This document shows positions 28,859 to 37,076 of a DNA stretch of 64,000 bases, piece by piece. The notes below the pieces were generated by a model. The model searched no databases. It saw only the letters and a program-made list of their open reading frames with translations, and was not told the DNA's origin. The DNA is from Aquabacterium lacunae (GTDB lineage: Bacteria; Pseudomonadota; Gammaproteobacteria; Burkholderiales; Burkholderiaceae_C): assembly GCF_004310865.1 (NCBI RefSeq), contig NZ_SIXI01000004.1, positions 62,001 to 126,000 on the forward strand, read 5' to 3'. Position numbers and translations under genes: made by a program. The first letter of the stretch is position 1. Each line of letters starts with the position of its first letter.

Positions 28859-30562
28859 ATGCCCCATGACGTCAGCCTGATCTCCACCCTGTCGGCCGCC
28901 TTTGCCCTGGCACTGCTCCTGGGCTTTGCGGCCACGCGCTTGCGGCTGCCGCCACTGGTGGGCTACTTGCTGGCGGGGGTCATGATTGGCCCGGCCACGC
29001 CGGGCTTTGTGGCCGATGTGAAGCTCTCGGGGCAGCTGGCCGAGATCGGCGTGATGCTGCTGATGTTTGGGGTGGGCCTGCACTTTTCAGTGGCCGACCT
29101 GATGGCGGTTCGACGCATCGCCGTGCCGGGGGCCATCGTCCAGATCGCGGTGGCCACGGCCCTGGGCATGGTGGCGGCTCACACATGGGAATGGTCGCTG
29201 GGCGCCTCTGTGGTGTTGGGTCTGAGCCTGTCGGTGGCCAGCACCGTCGTCCTGCTCAAGGCCCTCGAAGCACGCGGCGCCGTCGAAACCGGCAATGGGC
29301 GCATTGCCGTGGGCTGGCTGGTGGTCGAAGACCTGGTCATGGTGCTGGTGCTGGTGCTGCTGCCAGTGTTCTCCGGGCTGCTCCTGCACACCGATGGCAG
29401 CGCCGGCACGTCGGCCACCGACCCATGGTGGGTACCTGTGGTCTCGACCCTGGCCAAGGTCTTTGCCTTCATCGCCACCATGCTGATCGTGGGCAAAAGG
29501 CTGCTGCCCAAGGTGCTGTGGTGGGTGGCGCGTTCAGGCTCGCGCGAGTTGTTCACCCTCAGCGTGGTGGCCATCGCGGTGGGGGTGGCCTTTGGCGCGG
29601 CCAAACTCTTCGATGTGTCCTTTGCCCTGGGCGCATTCTTCGCCGGCATGATGATGCAGGAGTCCGAGTTCAGCCACCGCGCCGCCGAAGAGTCTCTGCC
29701 CCTGCGCGATGCGTTCTCGGTGTTGTTCTTCGTGTCGGTGGGCATGCTGTTCGACCCGGCCGTGCTGTGGCAGGCCCCGGGCAAACTGGCAGTGGCCGTG
29801 GCCATTGTGATGCTGGGCAAAACGCTCGCCGCCATGGCCCTGGTGCTGCTGATGCGTTACCCGCTCAACACGGCATTGACGGTGGGGGTGAGCCTGGCCC
29901 AGATCGGCGAGTTTTCCTTCATCCTCGCCAGCCTGGGCGTGGGCCTGGGCCTGCTCCACCCGGAAGGCCAGAACCTGATCCTGGCCACGGCCTTGGTGTC
30001 GATTGCCGCGAACTCGGCCCTCTTTGCCGCGATAGGGCCGGTGCTGAACTGGGCGCGGCAACACTCGGCGCTGGCACGCCGGCTCGAAGCCCGCGACGAC
30101 CCCTTGGCCGAACTGCCCAGCTCCGTGGACCAGAAGCACCTGCACGGCCAGGTCGTGATCGTGGGCCACGACCGGCTGGGGCAGGACATCACCGAGCAAC
30201 TGCTGGCCCAGCACCTCTCGGTGGTGGTGGCCGACGAGCGCCGCGAAGTGGTCGAAGCTTTGCGCGAACGCCAGATCCCGGCCGTGACCGGCGACCTGAA
30301 CGATCCGGCCACCTTGATCCAGGCCCACATCGCGAGGGCCTCGTTACTGGTCATCACCCGACACGACACCCTGCTCACACGCCACCTGGTGGGCATCGCG
30401 CGCGAACTGAATCCCGGCATCCAGGTAGTGGTGCATGCCGCCAACGCCGAAGAAGCCCAGCTGCTGCAAGACAGCCTGAACATCACCGCGTGCTGGCCCG
30501 ATCAGGTCATGGCGTCCGGGTTGTCACAACAGGTGCTCGCCCGGATCCAGCGGGCGCCCTGA
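28859..30562 (+). CDS. YbaL-type monovalent cation:proton antiporter with RCK domain
   Basis: A 567-residue CPA2-family antiporter. The N-terminal 390 residues are membrane helices with LPPLVGYLLAGVMIGPATPGF, LMFGVGLHF and LSVASTVVLLKALE. A cytoplasmic TrkA-N/RCK domain (residues about 425-540) begins HGQVVIVGHDRLGQDITEQL and has a GxDxxG nucleotide loop. The N-terminal sequence matches YbaL more than KefB/KefC. I chose the ATG at 28859; a strong ribosome site is not visible. It sits between fmdB and amiE, so a link with pH or K+/NH4+ balance during ammonia release is possible but inferred. Confidence 0.88.
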   Translation: MPHDVSLISTLSAAFALALLLGFAATRLRLPPLVGYLLAGVMIGPATPGFVADVKLSGQLAEIGVMLLMFGVGLHFSVADLMAVRRIAVPGAIVQIAVATALGMVAAHTWEWSLGASVVLGLSLSVASTVVLLKALEARGAVETGNGRIAVGWLVVEDLVMVLVLVLLPVFSGLLLHTDGSAGTSATDPWWVPVVSTLAKVFAFIATMLIVGKRLLPKVLWWVARSGSRELFTLSVVAIAVGVAFGAAKLFDVSFALGAFFAGMMMQESEFSHRAAEESLPLRDAFSVLFFVSVGMLFDPAVLWQAPGKLAVAVAIVMLGKTLAAMALVLLMRYPLNTALTVGVSLAQIGEFSFILASLGVGLGLLHPEGQNLILATALVSIAANSALFAAIGPVLNWARQHSALARRLEARDDPLAELPSSVDQKHLHGQVVIVGHDRLGQDITEQLLAQHLSVVVADERREVVEALRERQIPAVTGDLNDPATLIQAHIARASLLVITRHDTLLTRHLVGIARELNPGIQVVVHAANAEEAQLLQDSLNITACWPDQVMASGLSQQVLARIQRAP

Positions 30563-30599
30563 CCGCGGGGAGCGCGGCGCCACATCGGCGCGCGCGGCG

Positions 30600-30621
30600 T
30601 ACGTCAAAGAACGTATTGGCC
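30600..30621 (+). promoter_or_regulatory. Operator and -35 of the amiE promoter
   Basis: TACGTCAAAGAACGTATT matches the urtA operator at 14 of 18 positions and keeps both arms (TACGT, ACGTA) and the trailing TT. TTGGCC (30616-30621) serves as a -35, followed after 17 bp by CAGACT (30639-30644) as a weak -10. The geometry is the same as at urtA. The leader to the amiE ATG would be about 45 nt. Confidence 0.75.
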
Positions 30622-30695
30622 AAGCCATGGCGGGCTTTCAGACTCGGTCACCGTGACGCGCTCATCGCGTCTCACCTTTGACAAGGAGCCCCGCC

Positions 30696-31736
30696 ATGCT
30701 TCACGGTGACATTTCCAGCAGCAGCGACACCGTCGGTGTCGCCGTGGTCAACTACAAGATGCCGCGCCTGCACACCACGGCCGAGGTGATTGCAAACGCG
30801 CACAAGATCCGCCAGATGGTCGAAGGCATGAAGCTGGGCCTGCCCGGCCTCGACCTGGTCATCTTCCCGGAGTACAGCACCCACGGGATCATGTACGACC
30901 CGGCCGAAATGATGGACACCGCCGTGGACATCCCGGGCGATGTGACCGAAGTGTTCGCACAGGCCTGCCGCAATGCCAAGGTCTGGGGCGTGTTCTCCCT
31001 GACCGGCGAGCGGCACGAAGAGCACCCGCACAAGGTGCCCTACAACACCCTGATCCTGATGAACGACCAGGGCGAGATTGTTCAGAAGTACCGCAAGATC
31101 GTGCCCTGGACGCCCATCGAAGGCTGGTACCCGGGCGACAAGACCTATGTGTCGGATGGCCCCAAGGGCCTGAAGATCAGCCTGATCATCTGCGACGACG
31201 GCAACTACCCCGAGATCTGGCGCGACTGCGCCATGAAGGGGGCCGAACTCATCGTGCGCTGCCAGGGCTACATGTACCCAGCCAAGGACCAGCAGGTGAT
31301 GATGGCCAAGGCGATGGCCTGGGCCAACAACTGCTACGTGGCGGTGGCCAATGCCGCAGGCTTCGACGGGGTGTACAGCTACTTCGGCCACAGCGCCATC
31401 ATCGGCTTTGACGGCCGCACGCTGGGCGAATGCGGTGAAGAGGAGTACGGCATCCAGTACGCCCAGCTCAGCAAACGCCTGATCCGAGATGCGCGCAGCA
31501 CCGGGCAATCACAGAACCACCTGTTCAAGCTGCTGCACCGCGGCTACACCGGCAAGATCAATTCGGGCGAAGGCGACAAGGGGGTGGCCGACTGCCCCTA
31601 CGACTTCTACCGCGAATGGGTGGCCGACCCGGCCGCCACGCAGGCCAAGGTGGAGGCCATCACGCGCAGCACCGTGGGCACGGCCGAATGCCCGATCGAA
31701 GGCATCCCGAACGATGCGCGCCTGAAGTACGAATGA
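30696..31736 (+). CDS. amiE: Aliphatic amidase
   Basis: A 346-residue nitrilase-superfamily amidase that hydrolyses short aliphatic amides (acetamide, propionamide) to the acid and ammonia. The catalytic triad Glu59 (FPEYS), Lys134 (YRKIV) and Cys166 ([12 protein letters not shown]) is intact and numbered as in Pseudomonas AmiE, which has the same length; the start [19 protein letters not shown] corresponds too. Long stretches around residues 160-240 look almost unchanged from that enzyme. I chose the ATG at 30696 with AAGGAG upstream. No AmiC/AmiR/AmiB/AmiS genes surround it; instead it carries the operator shared with urtA. Confidence 0.97.
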   Translation: MLHGDISSSSDTVGVAVVNYKMPRLHTTAEVIANAHKIRQMVEGMKLGLPGLDLVIFPEYSTHGIMYDPAEMMDTAVDIPGDVTEVFAQACRNAKVWGVFSLTGERHEEHPHKVPYNTLILMNDQGEIVQKYRKIVPWTPIEGWYPGDKTYVSDGPKGLKISLIICDDGNYPEIWRDCAMKGAELIVRCQGYMYPAKDQQVMMAKAMAWANNCYVAVANAAGFDGVYSYFGHSAIIGFDGRTLGECGEEEYGIQYAQLSKRLIRDARSTGQSQNHLFKLLHRGYTGKINSGEGDKGVADCPYDFYREWVADPAATQAKVEAITRSTVGTAECPIEGIPNDARLKYE

Positions 31737-31809
31737 GCCTGCCCATGGGGCTCGGTGGGCGGTCAGTCTGGGCTAAGCTCGCGGCTGCCCACCCACCCCA
31801 AGGAACCCC

Positions 31810-32091
31810 ATGAAAGCCATCTGGAACGGCGTGACCATTGCCCAGAGCGACGCCACCATCGTGCTCGAAGGCAACCACTACTTCCCGCCCGAATCGGTCG
31901 ATCGCAACTGCCTGCTGAGCAGCAACCACCGCACCATGTGCTCGCTCAAGGGCCAGGCCAGCTACCACGACCTCTTCGTCGATGGCAACGTGAACCCCAA
32001 TGCCGCCTGGTTCTACCCCGAGCCCCGCGACGGCTACGAGCACATCAAAGGCCACATCGCCTTCTTCAAGGGTGTTCAGGTCGTCGAATGA
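31810..32091 (+). CDS. DUF427 domain protein
   Basis: A 93-residue protein of the DUF427 (NTP_transf_9-like) family, with MKAIWNGVTIAQSD, ESVDRNCLLSSNHRTMCSLKG and AAWFYPEPRDGYEHIKGHIAF. Small beta-barrel proteins of this kind are widespread and have no firm function. AAGGAA precedes the ATG. Its last codon overlaps the ATG of the GST-like gene (ATGA), so the two are coupled. Confidence 0.88.
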   Translation: MKAIWNGVTIAQSDATIVLEGNHYFPPESVDRNCLLSSNHRTMCSLKGQASYHDLFVDGNVNPNAAWFYPEPRDGYEHIKGHIAFFKGVQVVE

Positions 32092-32726
32092 CCTGGCCGG
32101 TGCTGTATTCGTTCAGGCGCTGCCCTTATGCCATCCGGGCCCGGCTGGCCTTGAAGGCCTCGGGCACCCCAGTGGCCTTGCGCGAGGTGGTGCTGCGCAG
32201 CAAGCCCGCCGAGCTGCTGGCGGCCTCGCCCAAAGGCACGGTGCCCGTGCTGCAACTGCCCGATGGCACCGTGATCGACCAGAGCCTGGACATCATGCGC
32301 TGGGCGTTGAGCCAGCATGACCCGCACGGGTGGTTGCAGGCCGCAGCAGCCCCTGAGGCGCTGCGCTGGATCACCCTGAACGACGAGGCTTTCAAGCCCC
32401 TGCTCGACCGCTACAAGTACCCTGAACGGCACCCTGAGCGCTCCGCCGCCCAGTGGCGTGATCAGGGCATCGAGACGTTGCTGGGCCCCATGAACGACCG
32501 CCTGGTGCAAAGCACCCAGTTGCTGGGTGAGCGCGTCAGCCTGGCCGACATGGCGCTGCTGCCCTTTGTGCGGCAGTTTGCGCAGGTCGATGCCGACTGG
32601 TTCGCCCAGGCGCCCTTGCCCGGGCTGCAACGCTGGCTGCAGGCGCACCTGGCCACGCCATTGTTCGAGTCGGTCATGGCCAAGCACAGCCCCTGGGTGT
32701 CGGGAGCCCCCGAGGTGCTGTGCTGA
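32088..32726 (+). CDS. Glutathione S-transferase-like protein
   Basis: A 212-residue protein with a thioredoxin-fold N-terminal GST domain: LYSFRRCPYAIRARLALKAS carries a CPY motif, and GTVPVLQLPDG with DQSLDIMRWAL is the glutathione-binding part. A helical C-terminal domain follows (RVSLADMALLPFVRQFAQVD). It is close in design to omega/YfcG-like or YecN-type GSTs; the substrate is unknown. The ATG at 32088 overlaps the stop of the DUF427 gene by four bases. Confidence 0.88.
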   Translation: MTWPVLYSFRRCPYAIRARLALKASGTPVALREVVLRSKPAELLAASPKGTVPVLQLPDGTVIDQSLDIMRWALSQHDPHGWLQAAAAPEALRWITLNDEAFKPLLDRYKYPERHPERSAAQWRDQGIETLLGPMNDRLVQSTQLLGERVSLADMALLPFVRQFAQVDADWFAQAPLPGLQRWLQAHLATPLFESVMAKHSPWVSGAPEVLC

Positions 32727-32738
32727 ATCTGCGCTGAA

Positions 32739-33167
32739 TCAGCCCTGCGGGCTTCCCGGCTGGCCCTCGCGCGCGCGCTCGGCGTAGCGGTTGAAGCGCC
32801 AGGCTGAAGCCTCCAGCGAAATGCGCCGCCAGGTGCTTCGCTTTTCACCGGGGCTCATCTCGGGCCACAGCTGCACCTCGTCGAAGGTGCGGCCACAGCC
32901 CTTGCACAGGTCGTCGCCCTGGCTGGTCGAGCAAATCGCGATGCAGGGCGTGTCGGGCGTGGTGTCGTACCAGGCCATCCAGGCGGCCTTGGCGGCCGCA
33001 GGCATGCTGTCTTCGTCGCACTCGGTCTCGTGGTAGTACACCATCAGGGCATACACCTCGGCCAGCGCGCGCACTTCAGGGCCCAGGCTCACGCCATCGG
33101 GCGACGGCGTGCGGTCGCGCCACCAGTTGATGGCCGATTCGATGTCGGTGATGTGGATGCCTGCCAT
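32739..33167 (-). CDS. DUF3717-DUF1289 fusion protein
   Basis: A 142-residue protein. Residues about 1-70 match the DUF3717 form (ITDIESAINWWRDRTPSPDG). Residues about 78-125 are a DUF1289 domain with its Cys pattern TPCIAIC...LCKGCGRTFDE, probably a small metal site, followed by WPEMSPGEKRSTWRRI. In many genomes these domains are separate proteins. The function of both is unknown. The start at 33167 opens exactly on the DUF3717 domain. It lies 22 bp downstream of trpS on the same strand. Confidence 0.82.
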   Translation of the reverse strand: MAGIHITDIESAINWWRDRTPSPDGVSLGPEVRALAEVYALMVYYHETECDEDSMPAAAKAAWMAWYDTTPDTPCIAICSTSQGDDLCKGCGRTFDEVQLWPEMSPGEKRSTWRRISLEASAWRFNRYAERAREGQPGSPQG

Positions 33168-33189
33168 GGGGGTGCTCAGAAGATCCTGC

Positions 33190-34533
33190 TCAGGCCTGGC
33201 GGGCAGCCTTGGCCTGCGCCTCGGCTTCGGTGGCGGCCACCAGCGCCTGCAAGGCGGCATGCAGCTCGGCTTCGGCCACGCCTTCACCCAGGGCCACCGG
33301 CGCACCACTCAAGGCAGCCGCGCCTTCCTGCTTGAAGCGCTTGACCCAGTTGCCGGCCTCGCGGCCATCGGCGAAGGCGCTGCTTTGCAGCAGCACCTGG
33401 CCCGCAGGGGTGGTCACCTTGAAGTAGAACTGACCGTCGGCCTCCCGGTATTGCTTGACCAGCGGCGCGGCAGGCTTGTCAGCCACCGCCCCCGCCTGGG
33501 CCTGCACGGTGCCTGAGGCCACCATGCGGCGCAGGCCCACGGCATGGCGCAGCTCTTTCAGGAAGGGCGTGGCGCGGGCACGGGCCTTGTCGGCGCCGGC
33601 TTGCAGCACCGCTTCAATGCGCTCGGGGTGGGCCACCAGCTCGGCGTACTGCGCGCGCATGGGGCCCAGGTGGTCGTCGATCAGCTGCACCAGCTGCTGC
33701 TTGGCGTCGCCCCAGGCCAGGCCGGCGCGCAGGTCGGCACGGAACTGCTGGCGCTGGGCCTCGGTGGCAAAGGCGTCGTACAGCGTCACCAGGTGGGCAC
33801 CTTCGGGGTCTTTGGGTTCGCCTGGCAGCTTCGAGTCGGTCACCACGCGGGCGATGGCTTCTTTCAGCGCCTTGGCGCCCCCTTCGAACAGGGGCACGGT
33901 GTTGTCGTAGCTCTTGCTCATCTTGCGGCCGTCCAGGCCGGGCAAGGTGGCCACGCTTTCTTCGATCTCGGCCTCGGGCAGCACGAACAGCTCTTTGCCA
34001 CCGCCGTACAGGTGGTTGAAGCGCTGGGCCACGTCGCGCGCCATCTCGATGTGCTGCACCTGGTCGCGGCCCACGGGCACGCGGTGGGCGTTGAACATCA
34101 AAATGTCGGCCGCCATCAGCACGGGGTAGCAGAACAGGCCCATGGTCACGCCGTCATCCGGCTCGGCGCCCTTGGCTTCGTTGGCATCGACCGAGGCCTT
34201 GTAGGCGTGGGCCCGGTTCATCTGGCCCTTGGCGGTCACGCAGGTCAGCAGCCAGTTCAGCTCGGTGATCTCGGGGATGTCGCTTTGCGCGTAGAAGGTC
34301 ACGCGCGAGGTGTCCAGGCCGGCCGCCAGCCAGGTGGCGGCGATCTCCAGGCGCGAGCGGGCGATGCGGGCCGGGTCGTCGCACTTGATGAGGGCGTGGT
34401 AGTCGGCCAGGAAAAAGAAGCTCTCGACCCCGGGCTCGCGGCTGGCGGCAATGGCCGGCCGGATGGCGCCCACATAGTTGCCCAGGTGGGGCGTGCCCGT
34501 GGTGGTGATGCCGGTGAGGACTCGTTGCGTCAT
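33190..34533 (-). CDS. trpS: Tryptophanyl-tRNA synthetase with C-terminal extension
   Basis: A 447-residue class I synthetase. The HIGH-type motif is GTPHLGNYVGAI and the KMSKS motif is intact in GLDGRKMSKSYDN, so the catalytic core (residues 1-340) should charge tRNA-Trp. E. coli TrpRS has 334 residues; here about 100 extra C-terminal residues follow. They include a DUF1508/YegP-like segment (QFYFKVTTPAGQVLLQSSAF, then ADGREAGNWVKRFKQEG) and an Ala-rich helical end. The start is the normal MTQRVLTGITTTGTPHLGNY. Confidence 0.94.
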   Translation of the reverse strand: MTQRVLTGITTTGTPHLGNYVGAIRPAIAASREPGVESFFFLADYHALIKCDDPARIARSRLEIAATWLAAGLDTSRVTFYAQSDIPEITELNWLLTCVTAKGQMNRAHAYKASVDANEAKGAEPDDGVTMGLFCYPVLMAADILMFNAHRVPVGRDQVQHIEMARDVAQRFNHLYGGGKELFVLPEAEIEESVATLPGLDGRKMSKSYDNTVPLFEGGAKALKEAIARVVTDSKLPGEPKDPEGAHLVTLYDAFATEAQRQQFRADLRAGLAWGDAKQQLVQLIDDHLGPMRAQYAELVAHPERIEAVLQAGADKARARATPFLKELRHAVGLRRMVASGTVQAQAGAVADKPAAPLVKQYREADGQFYFKVTTPAGQVLLQSSAFADGREAGNWVKRFKQEGAAALSGAPVALGEGVAEAELHAALQALVAATEAEAQAKAARQA

Positions 34534-34662
34534 GGGAAATCTGGGGGCTGCGCCAGGGCGTGGAAAGCACCCGGGCGGTTCAATCGGATCGAAGCGGCAT
34601 TGTAGGGCGCCCCCTTCCCCGGTGTGGCGGGCAGCGCCGAGCGGCCCTACACTTCAGCCCGC

Positions 34663-35304
34663 ATGAAAAACATCGTCATCCTGATTTCCGGGCGCGGCTC
34701 CAACATGGAGGCCATTGTCAAAGCCTGCGCGCAAGAACAGTGGCCTGCACGGGTGGCCGCCGTGGTCAGCAACAAGGCCAGCGCCAGCGGCCTGCAGTTC
34801 GCGGCCGAGCATGGCATTGCCACGGCCGTGGTCGACCACAAGGCCTTCGACAGCCGCGAGGCGTTTGACACCGAACTGGCCCGGGTGATCGATGGTTTCC
34901 AGCCCGATGTGGTGGTGCTGGCCGGCTTCATGCGCATCCTGACCGAAGGCTTCGTGCGCCACTACGACGGCCGCCTGCTGAACATCCACCCCTCGCTGCT
35001 GCCGGCTTTTCCGGGCCTGCACACGCACCAGCGCGCCATCGAGGCCGGCTGTCAGGTGGCCGGGGCCACGGTGCACCTGGTCACGCCCGAGCTGGACCAT
35101 GGGCCCATCATTGCGCAGGCTGTGGTGCCCGTACTGCCCGGCGACAGCGACAGCAGCCTGGCGGCGCGCGTGCTGGTGCAGGAGCACCGCATGTACCCGC
35201 AGGCCGTGCGATGGTTCGTGGAAGGGGCGGTGCGGGTGGGCGCAGACGGCCGCGTGCACGTGGCTGAGCCCGCGGCACGCGTGTTCAGCGGCCTGGGCGA
35301 CTGA
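34663..35304 (+). CDS. purN: Phosphoribosylglycinamide formyltransferase
   Basis: A 213-residue GAR transformylase that transfers the formyl group of 10-formyl-THF in the third step of purine synthesis. Landmarks are ILISGRGSNMEAIV at the start, the catalytic Asn and His in NIHPSLLPAFPGLHTHQRA and the catalytic Asp in TPELDHGPIIAQ. I chose the ATG at 34663. A TACACT at 34648-34653 is a likely -10 with a leader of only a few bases. It is divergent from trpS and convergent with the PEP-CTERM gene. Confidence 0.95.
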   Translation: MKNIVILISGRGSNMEAIVKACAQEQWPARVAAVVSNKASASGLQFAAEHGIATAVVDHKAFDSREAFDTELARVIDGFQPDVVVLAGFMRILTEGFVRHYDGRLLNIHPSLLPAFPGLHTHQRAIEAGCQVAGATVHLVTPELDHGPIIAQAVVPVLPGDSDSSLAARVLVQEHRMYPQAVRWFVEGAVRVGADGRVHVAEPAARVFSGLGD

Positions 35305-35360
35305 GCCGGGCGGCCAAGCACCTCGGCACGGCCCGCCTGTCGCGTACAGGGCGCCTGGGC

Positions 35361-36002
35361 TCAGGCCGCTCGCTGCCGACGACGGGCCATGCCCGCCACC
35401 AGCGCCACGCCCACCAGGCCCAGGGCCCAGGCCTGAGGCTCTGGCACCGCGCTCACGCGCACGTTGTCCAGGCCGTTGAGCTCGTAACCGCTGGTGCTGT
35501 CCCAACCGATGTGCGATTCGAGCATCAGGGTCACACGGGTGACATTGCCCAGCACGCTGGCCCATGTGGCGCCATCGAGCGTGGTGCGGTAGGTGGTCCA
35601 TTGCGCTGCAGGCGCCGCCTGGGGCACGACATCGCGCTCGACCACTGTGCTGCCCGATTCGATGCGCAAAGTGCCAAAGGTTCCCCAGTCGGTGGCTGCG
35701 CCATTCAGGTTGATGGCGTCAAAGGCGAAAGTGCCGTCGACGAAACGCGACCAGTCACCCAGATCGGCGGCTGGCAAGACCACCACCATGTCGCTGTCGT
35801 CGATGTCGCGCAGGCTCAGGAAACCAGGTTGATGCACCAGCGTCGCGCCATTGGCCACAAAGCCTTGTGCGCCAGAATCGAAGGTGTAAAGCAGATCGGC
35901 GGCTTGAACCTGGCATGAGGCCAGCACAAGCGCCGTCATGGCTGCATGGCGATGAAAGAGTCGCCCAGCAGGACGACAGACTCGCGCGCAGGTGTGAAGC
36001 AT
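35361..36002 (-). CDS. PEP-CTERM sorting domain protein (laminin-B-like body)
   Basis: A 213-residue exported protein. The signal sequence ends near SCQVQA-ADLLY, and the C-terminal sorting tail has AVPEPQAWAL, a hydrophobic segment and MARRRQRAA. The beta-rich body (GFVANGATLVHQPGFLSLRD, later SYVAP-like strands) resembles laminin B/domain IV repeats found in secreted bacterial proteins; this match is tentative. AGGAGG lies six bases before the ATG at 36002. It is divergent from the DUF6502 gene. Confidence 0.88.
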   Translation of the reverse strand: MLHTCARVCRPAGRLFHRHAAMTALVLASCQVQAADLLYTFDSGAQGFVANGATLVHQPGFLSLRDIDDSDMVVVLPAADLGDWSRFVDGTFAFDAINLNGAATDWGTFGTLRIESGSTVVERDVVPQAAPAAQWTTYRTTLDGATWASVLGNVTRVTLMLESHIGWDSTSGYELNGLDNVRVSAVPEPQAWALGLVGVALVAGMARRRQRAA

Positions 36003-36102
36003 GGGGAACCTCCTGTTTGATGATGGGATGAGTTTAGAGCCTGGCGCCGCGCGTGACCAGTGCACCAAAGCACCGCCGCCCGGGGTTCACCTCACCCAAT
36101 GA

Positions 36103-36119
36103 ATGCGCAATTTGCGCAT
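36103..36119. promoter_or_regulatory. ATGCGCAA-T-TTGCGCAT palindrome at the DUF6502 start
   Basis: A perfect 8+8 palindrome ends nine bases before the ATG at 36129. Its right end runs into CATAAT (36117-36122), which looks like a -10, so a protein bound here would block the promoter. An autoregulatory operator is a reasonable guess because the first gene product has a helix-turn-helix-like N-terminus. Confidence 0.55.
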
Positions 36120-36128
36120 AATTCAGTC

Positions 36129-37010
36129 ATGTCCGCCCCACAAGACTCAGGCTCACCAGGCACACCCGTGTCCAGAGTGGCCCATGCACTGGCCGTGCCG
36201 CTGGCACGCCTGGCGCTGGCCCGAGGCGTGCCCTGTGACGCGCTTCGCCAGGTGATCGAACAAGCATTTGTTGAAGCCGCACAGGAACACCTCAAGGACA
36301 GCGGCGTGTTGCCCCACCGGCAGACCAGCCGCATCGCTGCCGCCACTGGCCTGGGTCGACGGGAAGTCGACCGCGTGCTTCAACAACAGCGGGCCGGACA
36401 AGCGCCTGAACAACGCCCGACCTGGGCCAACGAAGTGTTCACACGCTGGGTCAGCGACCGCAGCCTGCGCAATGGGCGTGGCCAGCTCAAGCCTCTGCCC
36501 CGCATCGGTCATGCACCCAGCTTCGAAAGCCTGGCCCGCAGCGTGACGCTGCACGTGCACCCGCGCAGCCTGCTGGATGACCTGTGTCGGCTGGGCCTGG
36601 CACGCCACGACGCCCTGCGTGACACTGTGGAGTTGCTGCAGGAGCATTTCGTGCCGCAGGGCGATGAGGCTCAATTGCTGGCCCTGCTGCAAGACAACGT
36701 AGGGGCCCACCTGACTGGTGCCGTGCACAACGTGCTGCATGGGCAGATTCCGGGCGCTGTTCAACACCACGATCAGTCGGTGATGGGCGACGAGCTGTCT
36801 GACGAGTCTATCGCCTTGCTCAGAGCTCATGTGGAGCAGGCCTGGCAACAGCTGCTGGAAAGCACCACCAACCTGATGACCCGCTGCATGGCCGATGACC
36901 GAGAAGCGGGTCGACCGGTCCGCAGACGCATCCGCATTGGGCTGTACAGCCTGGACGACGACATGCCACCGAGCGCCCCGCCAGCGCCGTCAACGCCCCC
37001 TCCCGGCTGA
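36129..37010 (+). CDS. DUF6502 family protein
   Basis: A 293-residue mostly helical protein. The N-terminal 90 residues (VAHALAVPLARLALARGVPC, then VLPHRQTSRIAAATGLGRRE) are the DUF6502 signature and look like a winged or helix-turn-helix DNA-binding unit. The C-terminal tail is Pro-rich. The function is unknown. It is regularly found next to DUF5666 lipoprotein genes, as here. I chose the ATG at 36129 because a palindrome and -10 lie just before it; an ATG at 36099 is also in frame but would place the palindrome inside the gene. Confidence 0.8.
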   Translation: MSAPQDSGSPGTPVSRVAHALAVPLARLALARGVPCDALRQVIEQAFVEAAQEHLKDSGVLPHRQTSRIAAATGLGRREVDRVLQQQRAGQAPEQRPTWANEVFTRWVSDRSLRNGRGQLKPLPRIGHAPSFESLARSVTLHVHPRSLLDDLCRLGLARHDALRDTVELLQEHFVPQGDEAQLLALLQDNVGAHLTGAVHNVLHGQIPGAVQHHDQSVMGDELSDESIALLRAHVEQAWQQLLESTTNLMTRCMADDREAGRPVRRRIRIGLYSLDDDMPPSAPPAPSTPPPG

Positions 37011-37076
37011 TCCAGTCGTCGCCTGCCAAGGGCGAAACACGGGCCCCAAACATCAAAAGACTCAGGAAGAAACACC

